From Pseudomonas sp. PDM05 (lineage in GTDB: Bacteria; Pseudomonadota; Gammaproteobacteria; Pseudomonadales; Pseudomonadaceae): 64,000 bases of DNA. The notes under the pieces were generated by a model, which did not search any database, was not told where the DNA came from, and saw only the letters and a list, made by a program, of their open reading frames with translations. This document shows, piece after piece, positions 1 through 8,644 of the stretch. Positions within the stretch are counted from its first letter, which is position 1. Each line of letters opens with the position of its first letter. The stretch covers positions 207,329-271,328 of the forward strand of contig NZ_JACVAC010000008.1 of NCBI RefSeq assembly GCF_014851685.1. Direction: 5' to 3'. A program made the position numbers and the translations under genes.

Positions 1-69
1 GACCGCCGCCAACAGCAGTTCCCGGTGCGCAGCGAAGCGGTGCCGCCGATGATGCCGTCGCCCAAATAA
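1..69 (+). CDS. C-terminal end of an unidentified protein (partial)
   Basis: Frame 1 is open from the window edge to a TAA at 67-69 and encodes 22 residues ending in PPMMPSPK. Only the tail is present, so no family can be named. The reading frame is proposed because it ends just before the next gene on the same strand, leaving 36 bases that hold a Shine-Dalgarno-like AGGGAAA. It could also be chance open sequence. Confidence 0.45.
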   Translation, partial: DRRQQQFPVRSEAVPPMMPSPK

Positions 70-105
70 TTCCAGGCAGCACTTTTTCTCAGGGAAACCG
101 TTTTA

Positions 106-609
106 ATGCGTTTGTTGCTCGCTCTTATCTGCCTGTCGTTCGCTACGTTGTCATCAGCCTCCACCGTAGAAACCATCGGCGGCAAAACCGTCGAAAAAGT
201 CCTGGTCCTCAAGTCCGCCCACCAATTGCAGTTGATCAACGACGGCAAGCCCCTCAAGACCTACCGCATTTCCCTCGGCAAGAACCCCAAGGGCCAAAAA
301 CTGGTCGAGGGCGACCGCCGCACGCCGGAGGGCCTGTACTGGCTCGACTGGCGCAAGACCAGCGAGCGCTTCAACCTGGCCATGCACATTTCCTACCCCA
401 ATATCAGTGACGCCGCACGCGCCCGCCGCGAAGGCGTGAAGCCCGGCAGCATGATCATGATCCACGGCACCCCCGACACCGAAGAATACCCGGAGCAGTG
501 GTTCCACACCCTGGACTGGACCGACGGCTGCATCGGCATGCGCAACGTCGACATGCGGGAAGTGTGGAACCTGGTCAAGGACGGCACCCTGATCGAGATT
601 CGTCCGTAA
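106..609 (+). CDS. L,D-transpeptidase (YkuD family), exported
   Basis: This 167-residue protein has a cleavable signal peptide (about residues 1-18, ending SSA) and a YkuD catalytic domain. The catalytic signature is visible as His120 in the segment IHGTP and Cys142 in TDGCIGMRN, followed by Arg146. Enzymes of this family form 3-3 cross-links in peptidoglycan or attach lipoproteins to it in the periplasm. The protein is short and has no LysM or peptidoglycan-binding domain, so it resembles the small single-domain L,D-transpeptidases common in Pseudomonas. The start is the ATG behind AGGGAAA and gives the full signal peptide. Whether it acts as a cross-linker or in another role cannot be told from sequence. 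Confidence 0.85.
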   Translation: MRLLLALICLSFATLSSASTVETIGGKTVEKVLVLKSAHQLQLINDGKPLKTYRISLGKNPKGQKLVEGDRRTPEGLYWLDWRKTSERFNLAMHISYPNISDAARARREGVKPGSMIMIHGTPDTEEYPEQWFHTLDWTDGCIGMRNVDMREVWNLVKDGTLIEIRP

Positions 610-724
610 TCGTCGACCGTTCGTAAATTAATTCAAAAAAAATCCCACCTCAGATCACGCCCGCCGGTGAATACCAGTTCACCGCGCCGGGCTGCGCTGC
701 TCTGCGCGCAACAAAGACCTCTCT

Positions 725-834
725 AATACCACTTGAAAATAAGCCCTACTACAGGGCTCTAAAACCCTGGCCTGTACCATTTTGGCTGCATTGACATGGT
801 ATTTAAGTGGTATTAATTTCCGGCCAATACCGGG
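725..834 (+). promoter_or_regulatory. nag operon promoter with GntR-type operator repeats
   Basis: A -35 box TTGACA lies at 791-796 and a weak -10 TTAATT at 813-818 (16-bp spacer). The spacer consists largely of a direct repeat, TGGTATT at 797-803 and 808-814, spaced 11 bp apart (one helical turn). The same motif in the opposite sense, AATACC, occurs at 725-730 and 826-831. GntR/HutC-type regulators commonly bind repeats of this kind, so these are the likely binding sites of the regulator encoded just downstream. Placement inside the promoter predicts repression by occlusion. The motif is seen; the assignment is inference. Confidence 0.65.
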
Positions 835-871
835 CGACAACACTCCAATAACCGCATCGGAAACCTGAACG

Positions 872-1630
872 ATGAACCCCATCCTGGCCCTGCGCCCCGA
901 CGACAAGCAATCCACGCCGCTGTACCTGCAACTGGCGCGCAAACTGGAAGCGGCGATCCATGCCGGCCAGTGGACGTCCGAACAGGCGCTGCCCTCGGAA
1001 CGTGCGCTGTGCGAGCAGTTGAGCATCTCGCGGGTCACCGCCCGCAAAGCCCTGGAAGTGCTGTTTGCCCAAGGCCTGATCCGCCGCAGCCAAGGCTCGG
1101 GCACCTTTATCACGCCGCGCCTGGAACAGCCGTTGTCACGCCTGTCCGGTTTCAGCGAGATGCTGCGCCTCAAGGGCTTCGTGCCCAGCTCCCAATGGCT
1201 GGAGCGCGACATCACCCCGCCGACCCACGAAGAACTGATCCGCCTGTGCCTGTCGCCCACCGACAAAGTCGCGCGCCTCAAGCGCCTGCGCAAAGCCGAC
1301 GACACGGTGATGGCCATTGAAATGACCGCCATGCCCGCCACCGTCTTGCCCAACCCACAGGTGGTCGGCAGCTCGCTGTACGAATACCTGGAAGGCATTG
1401 GCAAACCCATCGTGCGCGCCTTGCAACACATCCAGGCGATCAACGCCTCGGACGAATTCGCCAAGCTGGTCGGCATCGCCCCCGGCACCGCCATGCTGCT
1501 GATGACCCGGGTGGGCTACACCGCCGACAACACGCCGATTGAAATCACCGACACCTATTGCCGCAACGATTACTACGACTTTGTCGCAGAGCTGCGCCGC
1601 TATGACTTTGCCGCCGAGTTGCGGCCTTAG
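872..1630 (+). CDS. nagR: GntR-family regulator with UTRA domain, N-acetylglucosamine operon
   Basis: The 252-residue product has an N-terminal winged helix-turn-helix (about residues 9-75, with ALPSERALCEQLSISRVTARKAL, the GntR signature, read here in part) and a C-terminal UTRA effector domain (about 95-240). UTRA domains in this group bind phosphorylated amino sugars such as GlcNAc-6-P or GlcN-6-P and release the DNA. It is the first gene of the nag operon, with only 9 bases before nagA, so it is probably autoregulated through the repeats at 725-831. In some genomes this orthologue is called nagQ or nagR. The effector is inferred from the neighbours. Confidence 0.88.
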   Translation: MNPILALRPDDKQSTPLYLQLARKLEAAIHAGQWTSEQALPSERALCEQLSISRVTARKALEVLFAQGLIRRSQGSGTFITPRLEQPLSRLSGFSEMLRLKGFVPSSQWLERDITPPTHEELIRLCLSPTDKVARLKRLRKADDTVMAIEMTAMPATVLPNPQVVGSSLYEYLEGIGKPIVRALQHIQAINASDEFAKLVGIAPGTAMLLMTRVGYTADNTPIEITDTYCRNDYYDFVAELRRYDFAAELRP

Positions 1631-1639
1631 AGAACTGCC

Positions 1640-2746
1640 ATGTCCGAAGACAATATCCTCACGCCCCACGGCTGGATGCGCGGCCGCCTGGTGCACGAAC
1701 ACGGCAAGGTGGTCGCCATCGACGGCGCGCCTTGCGACCCGGCCAGCAACGATTTGCCCTACCTGCTGCCGGGCTTTATCGACCTGCATGTGCACGGCGG
1801 TGGCGGCAAGGACATCATGGAAGGCGTTGCCGCCTTCCAGACCATTACCCGCACCCACGTGCGCTTTGGCACCACGTCAATGCTGGCTACGACCATGACC
1901 GCGCCGGTGGACGAGATCTCCCGTGTGCTCGAGCAACTCGGCAGCTTCTGCGAGCAACGCCCTACAGGCTGCGCCCGGGTACTTGGCGTTCACCTGGAAG
2001 GGCCCTACATCAATCCGGGAAAACTCGGCGCCCAGCCCAACTTCGCCCACACCGCGTTGATGGATGAAGTGCAAGCCTACCTGCGCCTGGCGCCGATCCG
2101 CGTGATCACCATCGCCCCGGAAATCGCCGGCCATGACGCCTTGATCCGCGCCCTCAGCGCACGCGGCATCCGCATGCAGATCGGCCACACCCTGGGCAGC
2201 TACGAAGAAGGTGTCGCCGCCCTCGCCGCCGGCGCCAGCAGCTTCACCCATTTGTACAACGCCATGAGCCCGCTGCATCACCGTGAGCCAGGCATCGTCG
2301 GCGCCGCGTTGGCCCACGCCAAGTACGCCGAGCTGATTCCCGACTTGCTGCACGTGCACCCCGGCGCCATGCGCGTGGCCCTGCGCGCGATCCCCTGCCT
2401 GTACTGCGTCACCGACTCCACCGCCGCCGCCGGCATGCCCGACGGCGAATACAAGCTGGGCAGCCACACCGTGACCAAATGCCTGGGCGGCGTGCGCCTG
2501 GCCGACGGCACCCTGGCCGGCAGTACGCTGACCATGGATCAGGCGCTGCGCAACCTGGTGAAAATCGGCCTGCCCATCAGCGAAGCCTCACAACGCCTGT
2601 CGCAATTTCCGGCGGACTACCTGGGCCTGGAAGAACGCGGCCGCCTGCAACCCGGCAGCTTTGCCGACTGCGTGCGCCTGGACCGCTCCCTGCAACTCAC
2701 CGACGTAATGGTCGAAGGAGAAACCATTGACTTCAAAAATGCTTGA
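1640..2746 (+). CDS. nagA: N-acetylglucosamine-6-phosphate deacetylase
   Basis: This 368-residue cytosolic amidohydrolase removes acetate from GlcNAc-6-P to give GlcN-6-P. Recognisable features are the metal-binding DLHVHGGGG near the N-terminus of the barrel, the GHTLGSY and HLYNAMSPLHHREPG segments carrying metal or substrate histidines, and VTDSTAAAGMPDG with the catalytic aspartate. The length matches the family. The gene sits 9 bases after the regulator and its last 20 bases overlap the next gene, so the two are probably translationally coupled. The substrate arrives as GlcNAc-6-P from NagE encoded downstream. Confidence 0.95.
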   Translation: MSEDNILTPHGWMRGRLVHEHGKVVAIDGAPCDPASNDLPYLLPGFIDLHVHGGGGKDIMEGVAAFQTITRTHVRFGTTSMLATTMTAPVDEISRVLEQLGSFCEQRPTGCARVLGVHLEGPYINPGKLGAQPNFAHTALMDEVQAYLRLAPIRVITIAPEIAGHDALIRALSARGIRMQIGHTLGSYEEGVAALAAGASSFTHLYNAMSPLHHREPGIVGAALAHAKYAELIPDLLHVHPGAMRVALRAIPCLYCVTDSTAAAGMPDGEYKLGSHTVTKCLGGVRLADGTLAGSTLTMDQALRNLVKIGLPISEASQRLSQFPADYLGLEERGRLQPGSFADCVRLDRSLQLTDVMVEGETIDFKNA

Positions 2747-3749
2747 AGAGGCCCTGGCCTCCTGCGACGCCGTCGCCGCCCAACTGCAACGCCTGCAGCC
2801 GCTGCTCGAGGAAATCGCCGGGCGCCTGCGGCGCCAGCCGCCGCAAGTGGCAATGACCATCGCGCGCGGCAGCTCGGACCACGCCGCCAGCTACTTTGCC
2901 TACCTGGCAATGCAGCATGTGGGCATTCCGGTCGCCTCGTTGCCGATGTCGGTGGTGACGTTGCTGCAAGCGCCAATGAAGGTCAGCGGCCAGGTGGCGT
3001 TCGGTTTCTCTCAATCGGGACAGAGCCCGGATCTGGTCAACAGCCTGCGCCTGCTGCGCAAGCGCGGCGCGCTGAGTATCTCGATGGTCAACGCCGAAGA
3101 CTCGCCGCTGGAGGCCGCCTGCGAATTTCACGTACCGCTGTGCGCAGGGCCGGAACAGAGTGTCGCCGCCACCAAGAGCTTTATCGCCACCCTCAGCGCC
3201 AGCGCGCAGTTGGTCGGCCACTGGAACGGCGAAGCGGATTTGCTGCAAGCCTGCCAGGCACTGCCCGACGGCCTGCGCGAAGCGGCCCGGCAGGACTGGT
3301 CCGCAGCCATTGAAGCCCTGCGCGGTTGCCAGCAACTGATGGTGATCGGCCGTGGTGCCGGGTTTGCCATCGCCCAGGAAGCCGCACTCAAACTCAAGGA
3401 AACCTCGGCGATCCAGGCCGAAGCCTTCAGCAGCGCCGAAGTGCGCCACGGCCCGATGGCGTTGATTGGCGACAACTACCCGCTGCTGGTCTTCGCCCCA
3501 CGCGGCGCCGAGCAAGCCGGCCTGTTGAGCCTGGCCGCCGATATGCGCCAACGCGGCGCCCGCGTGCTGCTGGCTGCACCGGACGACATCGCCGAGCGCG
3601 ACCTGACCCTGAACCGCGCCGAACACCCGAGCCTGGACCCGATCCTGGCGATCCAGAGTTTCTACGTGATGGCCGCAGGCCTCGCCGTCGCCCGGGGCAT
3701 GAACCCGGACCAGCCGCGCCACCTGAGCAAAGTCACTCGCACTCACTGA
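2727..3749 (+). CDS. nagB: SIS-domain glucosamine-6-phosphate deaminase (NagB-II type)
   Basis: The 340-residue protein has two SIS domains, as in the isomerase half of GlmS, without the glutaminase domain. FSQSGQSPDLV and a later SSAEVRHGPMALI are the phosphosugar-binding and catalytic-region motifs. Such NagB-II proteins convert GlcN-6-P to fructose-6-P plus ammonia and replace the unrelated classical NagB. The start is a TTG at 2727: AAGGAG ends six bases upstream, while the next ATG (2739) would be 18 bases from it. The start overlaps the end of nagA. It could alternatively be annotated agaS-like, but the operon favours GlcN-6-P. Confidence 0.88.
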   Translation: MTSKMLEEALASCDAVAAQLQRLQPLLEEIAGRLRRQPPQVAMTIARGSSDHAASYFAYLAMQHVGIPVASLPMSVVTLLQAPMKVSGQVAFGFSQSGQSPDLVNSLRLLRKRGALSISMVNAEDSPLEAACEFHVPLCAGPEQSVAATKSFIATLSASAQLVGHWNGEADLLQACQALPDGLREAARQDWSAAIEALRGCQQLMVIGRGAGFAIAQEAALKLKETSAIQAEAFSSAEVRHGPMALIGDNYPLLVFAPRGAEQAGLLSLAADMRQRGARVLLAAPDDIAERDLTLNRAEHPSLDPILAIQSFYVMAAGLAVARGMNPDQPRHLSKVTRTH

Positions 3750-3770
3750 GTCGATTGCCGCGTTTTCCTG

Positions 3771-6296
3771 ATGAGTACCGTGCCGATGTCCTACAACAAT
3801 AATGAATTGACCCTCAGCGCCCCGTTAAGCGGGCCAATACTTGCCCTCGGCGACGTTCCCGACGAAGTGTTCGCCAGCGGCGCCATCGGCGACGGCATTG
3901 CCATCGACCCGCTCAACGACTGCCTACATGCGCCCTGTGACGGCGTGATCATCCACGTCGCCCGCACCGGGCATGCCCTGACGATTCGTGCCGACAACGG
4001 CGCCGAGGTGTTGATGCATGTGGGCATCGACACCGTGGAGCTGAATGGCGAAGGGTTCGCGCTGCTGGTCAAGGACGGTGCACGGGTGAGCCAGGGACAG
4101 GCGTTGATACAGTTTGATCTGGACCGCATTGCGCGGCAGTGCAGGAGCCTGGTCAGCCTGATTATCCTGACCAACGGCGAGCACTTTGAACTACGCTCGG
4201 TCGCAGGAAAATCCGTCAAGGTCGGTGAGCCGTTGCTGCAGATCGTGGCGCGCTCGGCAGCTGCGGTTGAAGCGCCTGTGGATAACGCCGCGAGCGAAAG
4301 CAGCGCCAGTGTGCGCATCACCCACCGGGGCGGTTTGCATGCGCGTCCGGCGGCGTTGATCCGCAAGGCGGCCCAGGGTTTCAGCAGCCAGGCACAGCTG
4401 CATTTCGCCGGCAAATCGGCGCCGTGCGACAGCCTGATCGGGCTGTTGGGGCTGGGGATTGGTGAAGGCGATGAGGTGCGCGTCACCTGCCGCGGCAAGG
4501 ATTCGGCGGCGGCGTTGCAGGCATTGGTCGCGGCGTTGTCAGTGGCGGTCGGCGAAGAACCTCACGCGCCGGTGACTATCACGCCGCGCCGCGCGAACCG
4601 CGAAGCCGGTGTATTGCAAGGCGTGTGCGCGGCCCCCGGTCTGGTGTGCGGGCCATTGGTGCGCCTGACCGGCATCGAACTGCCGCAAGACCCCGGCCAG
4701 CACTCCGCCGACGAACAGTTGCAACACTTGGACACGGCACTGGAACAGGTACGTAGCGAAATCCGCAGCACCCTCGACCACGCCCGCCAGCGCAAGAACG
4801 TCGACGAGGAAGACATCTTCGCCGCCCACCTGGCCCTGCTGGAAGACCCGACCTTACTCGACGCGGCCACCCGCGCCATCGAACACGGCAGCGCCGCCAC
4901 CCACGCCTGGCGCGATGCGATCCAGGCCCAATGCGCGGTGTTGCTGGGCCTGGGCAAACCACTGTTTGCCGAGCGCGCCAATGACCTGCGCGACCTGCAA
5001 CAACGTGTGTTGCGCGCCTTGCTGGGTGAAGCCTGGCATTTCGAACTGCCGCCCGGCGCCATTGTCAGCGCCCACGAACTGACCCCCTCGGACTTGTTGC
5101 AGTTGAGCGCACAACACGCCGTCGGCATCTGCATGGCCGAAGGCGGTGCGACGTCCCATGTGGCAATCCTCGCCCGAGGCAAAGGCCTGCCCTGCGTGGT
5201 CGCGCTGGGAGCCGAACTACTCGACGTGCCCCACGGCCAACGCGTGGTACTGGACGCTGCCAACGGCCGCCTGGAACTGGCCCCCAGCGCAGCGCGCCAC
5301 GCCGAAGTGCACCAGCTGCGCGACGCGCAGACACTGCGCCGCCAACAGCAACAGGCCCAGGCCCGACAAGCGGCACGCACCACCGATGGCGTGAGCATCG
5401 AAGTCGCTGCCAACGTTGCCTCCAGCGCCGAGGCCCAATTGGCGTACGAAAACGGTGCTGATGGCGTCGGCCTGCTGCGCACCGAGTTCCTCTTTGTCGA
5501 GCGTCGCACCGCACCGGATGAGCTGGAGCAACGCCAGGCCTATCAAGCCGTGCTGGATGCCATGGGCGACAAGACGGTGATCATCCGCACCATCGATGTG
5601 GGCGGCGACAAGCAGCTCGACTACCTGCCGCTGCCGGTCGAAGCCAATCCGGTGTTGGGCTTGCGCGGCATCCGCATGGCCCAGGTGCGGCCCGAGCTGC
5701 TCGATCAGCAACTGCGCGCACTGCTGCAAGTCTCGCCGCTGGCGCGCTGCCGCATCCTGCTGCCGATGGTCAGCGAAGTGGATGAACTGCTGCAGATCCG
5801 CCAGCGCCTGGACGAACTCTGCGTAGAGCTCGGACTGACCCAACGCCCGGAACTCGGCGTGATGATCGAGGTGCCCGCCGCCGCGCTGCTGGCCGAGCAA
5901 CTGGCCAAGCATGCGGACTTCCTGTCCATCGGCACCAATGACCTGTCCCAGTACACCCTGGCCATGGACCGCGACCATGCAGGCCTCGCCGCGCGGGTCG
6001 ACGCGTTGCACCCGGCGTTGCTGCGGCTGATCGCCCAGACCTGCGCCGGCGCGGCCAGGCATGGGCGCTGGGTCGGCGTGTGCGGCGCCCTCGCCTGCGA
6101 CCCGCTGGCCACGCCGGTACTGATCGGCCTGGGCGTCAGCGAGCTGTCGGTGAGCCCGCCGCAGATCGGTGAAATCAAGGACCGCGTCCGCCACCTGGAC
6201 GCGGCGCAATGCCGGCAACTGAGCCAGGGCCTGCTCGACCTGAGCAGCGCCAAGGCGGTTCGCCAAGCCTGTCAACACCACTGGCCGCTGAGCTGA
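3771..6296 (+). CDS. nagF: Multiphosphoryl transfer protein EIIA(Glc)-HPr-EI for N-acetylglucosamine
   Basis: This 841-residue fusion carries the whole cytoplasmic relay of a PTS. EIIA-Glc type domain (about 15-165): His83 in LMHVGID is the phosphoacceptor and His68 the partner histidine. HPr domain (about 180-265): phosphohistidine His190 in GLHARPA. Enzyme I domain (about 285-835): phosphohistidine His463 in GGATSHVAILARG, the PEP-binding GTNDLSQYTLAMDRDH, and catalytic Cys771 in GVCGALACD. Phosphate passes from PEP through EI, HPr and EIIA to the EIIB of NagE encoded next. Two in-frame ATGs (3771 and 3786) are possible and neither has a strong ribosome-binding site. A paralogue with the same order lies at 16561-19077. 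Confidence 0.93.
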   Translation: MSTVPMSYNNNELTLSAPLSGPILALGDVPDEVFASGAIGDGIAIDPLNDCLHAPCDGVIIHVARTGHALTIRADNGAEVLMHVGIDTVELNGEGFALLVKDGARVSQGQALIQFDLDRIARQCRSLVSLIILTNGEHFELRSVAGKSVKVGEPLLQIVARSAAAVEAPVDNAASESSASVRITHRGGLHARPAALIRKAAQGFSSQAQLHFAGKSAPCDSLIGLLGLGIGEGDEVRVTCRGKDSAAALQALVAALSVAVGEEPHAPVTITPRRANREAGVLQGVCAAPGLVCGPLVRLTGIELPQDPGQHSADEQLQHLDTALEQVRSEIRSTLDHARQRKNVDEEDIFAAHLALLEDPTLLDAATRAIEHGSAATHAWRDAIQAQCAVLLGLGKPLFAERANDLRDLQQRVLRALLGEAWHFELPPGAIVSAHELTPSDLLQLSAQHAVGICMAEGGATSHVAILARGKGLPCVVALGAELLDVPHGQRVVLDAANGRLELAPSAARHAEVHQLRDAQTLRRQQQQAQARQAARTTDGVSIEVAANVASSAEAQLAYENGADGVGLLRTEFLFVERRTAPDELEQRQAYQAVLDAMGDKTVIIRTIDVGGDKQLDYLPLPVEANPVLGLRGIRMAQVRPELLDQQLRALLQVSPLARCRILLPMVSEVDELLQIRQRLDELCVELGLTQRPELGVMIEVPAAALLAEQLAKHADFLSIGTNDLSQYTLAMDRDHAGLAARVDALHPALLRLIAQTCAGAARHGRWVGVCGALACDPLATPVLIGLGVSELSVSPPQIGEIKDRVRHLDAAQCRQLSQGLLDLSSAKAVRQACQHHWPLS

Positions 6297-6323
6297 CAAC
6301 AACAAGAAAAAAGGAGACTCGCC

Positions 6324-8030
6324 ATGTACCAACATTTCATCGAAGGCCTACAACGCCTTGGCCGTGCGCTGATGCTGCCGATCGCGATCCTGCCCATCGC
6401 CGGCCTGCTGCTGCGCCTGGGCGACACCGACCTGTTGAACATCGCGGTGATGCACGATGCGGGGCAGGCGATTTTCGCCAACCTCGCGCTGATCTTCGCC
6501 ATCGGTATTGCCGTGGGCTTTGCCCGCGACAACAACGGCACCGCCGGTCTGGCCGGGGCGATTGGTTACCTGGTGATGATCTCCACCCTCAAGGTGATGG
6601 ACACCAGCATCAACATGGGCATGCTCGCCGGTATCGCCAGCGGCCTGATGGCCGGCGGGCTGTACAACCGCTTCAAGGACATCAAGCTGCCAGAGTACCT
6701 GGCGTTTTTTGGCGGGCGCCGGTTTGTGCCGATTGTCACCGGGTTCAGCGCGGTCGGGCTGGGGGTGATCTTTGGTTTGATCTGGCCGCCGATCCAGCAT
6801 GGCATCAATAGTTTTGGCGTGTTGCTGATGGAGAGCGGCAGCCTGGGGGCGTTTGTGTTCGGCGTGTTCAACCGCCTGCTGATCGTTACCGGGCTGCACC
6901 ATATCCTTAACAATATGGCGTGGTTTGTGTTCGGCAGTTTTACCGACCCCGCGACCGGCGCCATGGTGACGGGCGACCTGACGCGCTACTTCGCCGGCGA
7001 CCCCAAAGGCGGCCAATTCATGACCGGCATGTTCCCGGTCATGCTGTTCGGCCTGCCCGCGGCGTGCCTGGCGATGTACCGCAATGCATTACCGGAGCGC
7101 CGCAAGGTGATGGGCGGGATTTTCCTGTCGATGGCGCTGACCTCGTTTTTGACCGGGGTGACCGAGCCGATTGAATTTGCGTTCATGTTCCTCGCGCCGT
7201 TCCTGTACTTGATCCATGCGCTGTTGACCGGGCTGTCGATGGCGGTCACCAACATGTTGAATATCCACCTCGGGTTTACCTTCTCCGGTGGGTTTATCGA
7301 CATGGTGCTGGGTTGGGGCAAGTCCACCAATGGCTGGCTGGTGTTCCCGGTGGGGTTGGCTTACGCGGCGATCTACTACAGCGTGTTCAACTACTGCATT
7401 CGTCGTTTCAACCTGAAGACACCGGGGCGTGAGGATGTCCAGGCAGTGCAGGCTGAAGTGATGACCGATAACCAGCGCGCCAGCGCCTATATCCGGGCGC
7501 TGGGCGGTGCCGCCAATTTGCTGAGCGTGGGTGCCTGTACCACACGTCTGCGCCTGGACATGGTCGATCGCAATAAAGCAGTGGATGCGGACTTGAAAGC
7601 GTTGGGCGCCATGGCCGTTGTACGGCCGGGGAATGGCGGGAGCCTTCAGGTGGTGGTGGGGCCGATGGCCGATAGCATTGCCGATGAGATTCGGTTGGCG
7701 ATGCCTGCGTTTGTTGCCAGTGCGCCGGTGACGGTTGTGCCTGTGGATAAACCGGTCGCGGTGAACGTGCAGGAGGCCGAGAAATGGCTGGATGCATTGG
7801 GTGGCCGGGCGAATGTACGGCAGTTGGAAGCGGTGGCAATGACTCGATTGCGGGTGGAGCTGGGGGATGACTCGGTGCTGTCCGAGGCTGACCTGACTGC
7901 GCTGGGTTGCCAAGGCGTGAGCCAATTGGATAGCGGTGTTTGGCACTTGCTGATCGGCGACAAGGCGTCGGGGTTGGGTGAAGCGTTGGAACGGTTGGTC
8001 AGTGGTCGGCAGGTTGGGGCTGGTGCTTGA
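6324..8030 (+). CDS. nagE: N-acetylglucosamine PTS permease EIIC-EIIB with an extra Cys-less EIIB domain
   Basis: The 568-residue protein begins with a membrane EIIC domain (about residues 1-365) that translocates GlcNAc. It is followed by an EIIB domain (about 380-465) whose phosphocysteine is Cys405 in GACTTRLRL. A further EIIB-like domain (about 485-560) follows, with the matching segment VAMTRLRV, where Ala505 replaces the Cys. E. coli NagE ends instead in an EIIA domain; here EIIA is on the preceding gene product, so the last domain is a duplicated and probably non-phosphorylatable EIIB. The start follows AAGGAG by eight bases. This is the last gene of the nag operon; a REP doublet follows. 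Confidence 0.93.
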   Translation: MYQHFIEGLQRLGRALMLPIAILPIAGLLLRLGDTDLLNIAVMHDAGQAIFANLALIFAIGIAVGFARDNNGTAGLAGAIGYLVMISTLKVMDTSINMGMLAGIASGLMAGGLYNRFKDIKLPEYLAFFGGRRFVPIVTGFSAVGLGVIFGLIWPPIQHGINSFGVLLMESGSLGAFVFGVFNRLLIVTGLHHILNNMAWFVFGSFTDPATGAMVTGDLTRYFAGDPKGGQFMTGMFPVMLFGLPAACLAMYRNALPERRKVMGGIFLSMALTSFLTGVTEPIEFAFMFLAPFLYLIHALLTGLSMAVTNMLNIHLGFTFSGGFIDMVLGWGKSTNGWLVFPVGLAYAAIYYSVFNYCIRRFNLKTPGREDVQAVQAEVMTDNQRASAYIRALGGAANLLSVGACTTRLRLDMVDRNKAVDADLKALGAMAVVRPGNGGSLQVVVGPMADSIADEIRLAMPAFVASAPVTVVPVDKPVAVNVQEAEKWLDALGGRANVRQLEAVAMTRLRVELGDDSVLSEADLTALGCQGVSQLDSGVWHLLIGDKASGLGEALERLVSGRQVGAGA

Positions 8031-8049
8031 TTGATCATTGCCTGAACAG

Positions 8050-8135
8050 GCCCCATCGCGGGCAAGCCCGGCTCCCACATTTATGATCTGTGAATACATT
8101 CAAAATGTGGGAGCTGGCTTGCCTGCGATTGGCCT
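8050..8135. repeat. Paired inverted REP elements
   Basis: Two inverted copies of the Pseudomonas REP sequence (GCGGGCAAGCCCGGCTCCCA at 8058-8077 and its inverted, slightly diverged partner at about 8107-8128) are separated by about 26 bases. They lie just after nagE and can fold into a long hairpin. Confidence 0.85.
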
Positions 8136-8168
8136 TAACTGGCGATTGGAGTGTTGAGACCAGGAATC

Positions 8169-8446
8169 TCATTCAAGTCCAACACCCCAACCCACCATCA
8201 ATTGGATACCTTCGAGCATCCGGTGAACTGCCAGTGCGATGTCTCGCTGGGCACCGTCGACTTCAAAAGCCAAATGGCCCATCAGCGCCTGCACTGACGC
8301 AAGGTGCTGGGAAGCATTGGCGAGCAGGGCTTCGTGTTCAGATTGGGTAGTACAGTGAAGATTTGGTCGGAAGGTGAATCACCAGCGTGGTGGGACTCGG
8401 TTTGAGATGAGATTGAACCGGTTAGCAAGTTGTCGCTGATCATCAT
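8169..8446 (-). pseudogene. Small Pseudomonas protein of DUF6124/DUF3077 type, broken by a 1-base deletion
   Basis: From an ATG pair at 8446/8443 behind GGAG, the minus strand reads an N-terminus that reaches DQIFTVLPNLN and then runs out of frame into a TGA. The next frame continues exactly from there (EALLANASQHLASVQALMGH, then LAFEVDGAQRDIALAVHRML) to a TGA at 8169-8171. Adding one base near 8335 (AAC AC to AAC ACN) restores a protein of about 91 residues resembling the small DUF6124/DUF3077-like proteins that are abundant and of unknown function in Pseudomonas. This is either a true frameshift or a sequencing error. The family name is from memory and uncertain. Confidence 0.7.
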
Positions 8447-8492
8447 TAAACTCCAGATGGAATAGGCTTCTGGTGATTTTTCAGGCTTGCAG

Positions 8493-8572
8493 TCCCGGTC
8501 GCTGAATTAGCAGCGACTGGCGAAAATTATTGAGGCGAGTTCCGAGGAACAACCTGAAAGGCTTGTCGGAAA
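8493..8572 (-). repeat. 80-bp upstream element, copy A
   Basis: This block matches 9772-9851 at 64 of 80 positions without gaps. It ends 46 bases before the start of the broken small gene at 8446, while copy B ends 49 bases before the gene starting at 9722. Copy A contains a perfect inverted repeat GTCGCTG-6-CAGCGAC at 8498-8517. The most conserved part is the distal 25 bases, which are identical and include CCTGAAAGGCTTGTCGG on the plus strand. It is probably a promoter or regulatory module shared by unrelated genes. Confidence 0.7.
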
Positions 8573-8601
8573 TATTCGCGAGCTGAAAAAATCGCAAACA
8601 A

Positions 8602-8628
8602 TAAAAACCCGGCCTAAGCCGGGCTCTC
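8602..8628 (-). terminator. Rho-independent terminator of the nucleotidyltransferase pair
   Basis: On the minus strand AGCCCGGC-TTAG-GCCGGGTTTTTATTG forms a GC-rich hairpin followed by a T run, about 17 bases after the stop of the gene ending at 8645. Confidence 0.85.
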
Positions 8629-8644
8629 TAATCGCAACGAACGT

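Noticed and set aside
8090..8350. Plus-strand frame of 86 codons after nagE
   Set aside because: It starts inside a REP element and is antisense to the broken small gene; no ribosome-binding site.
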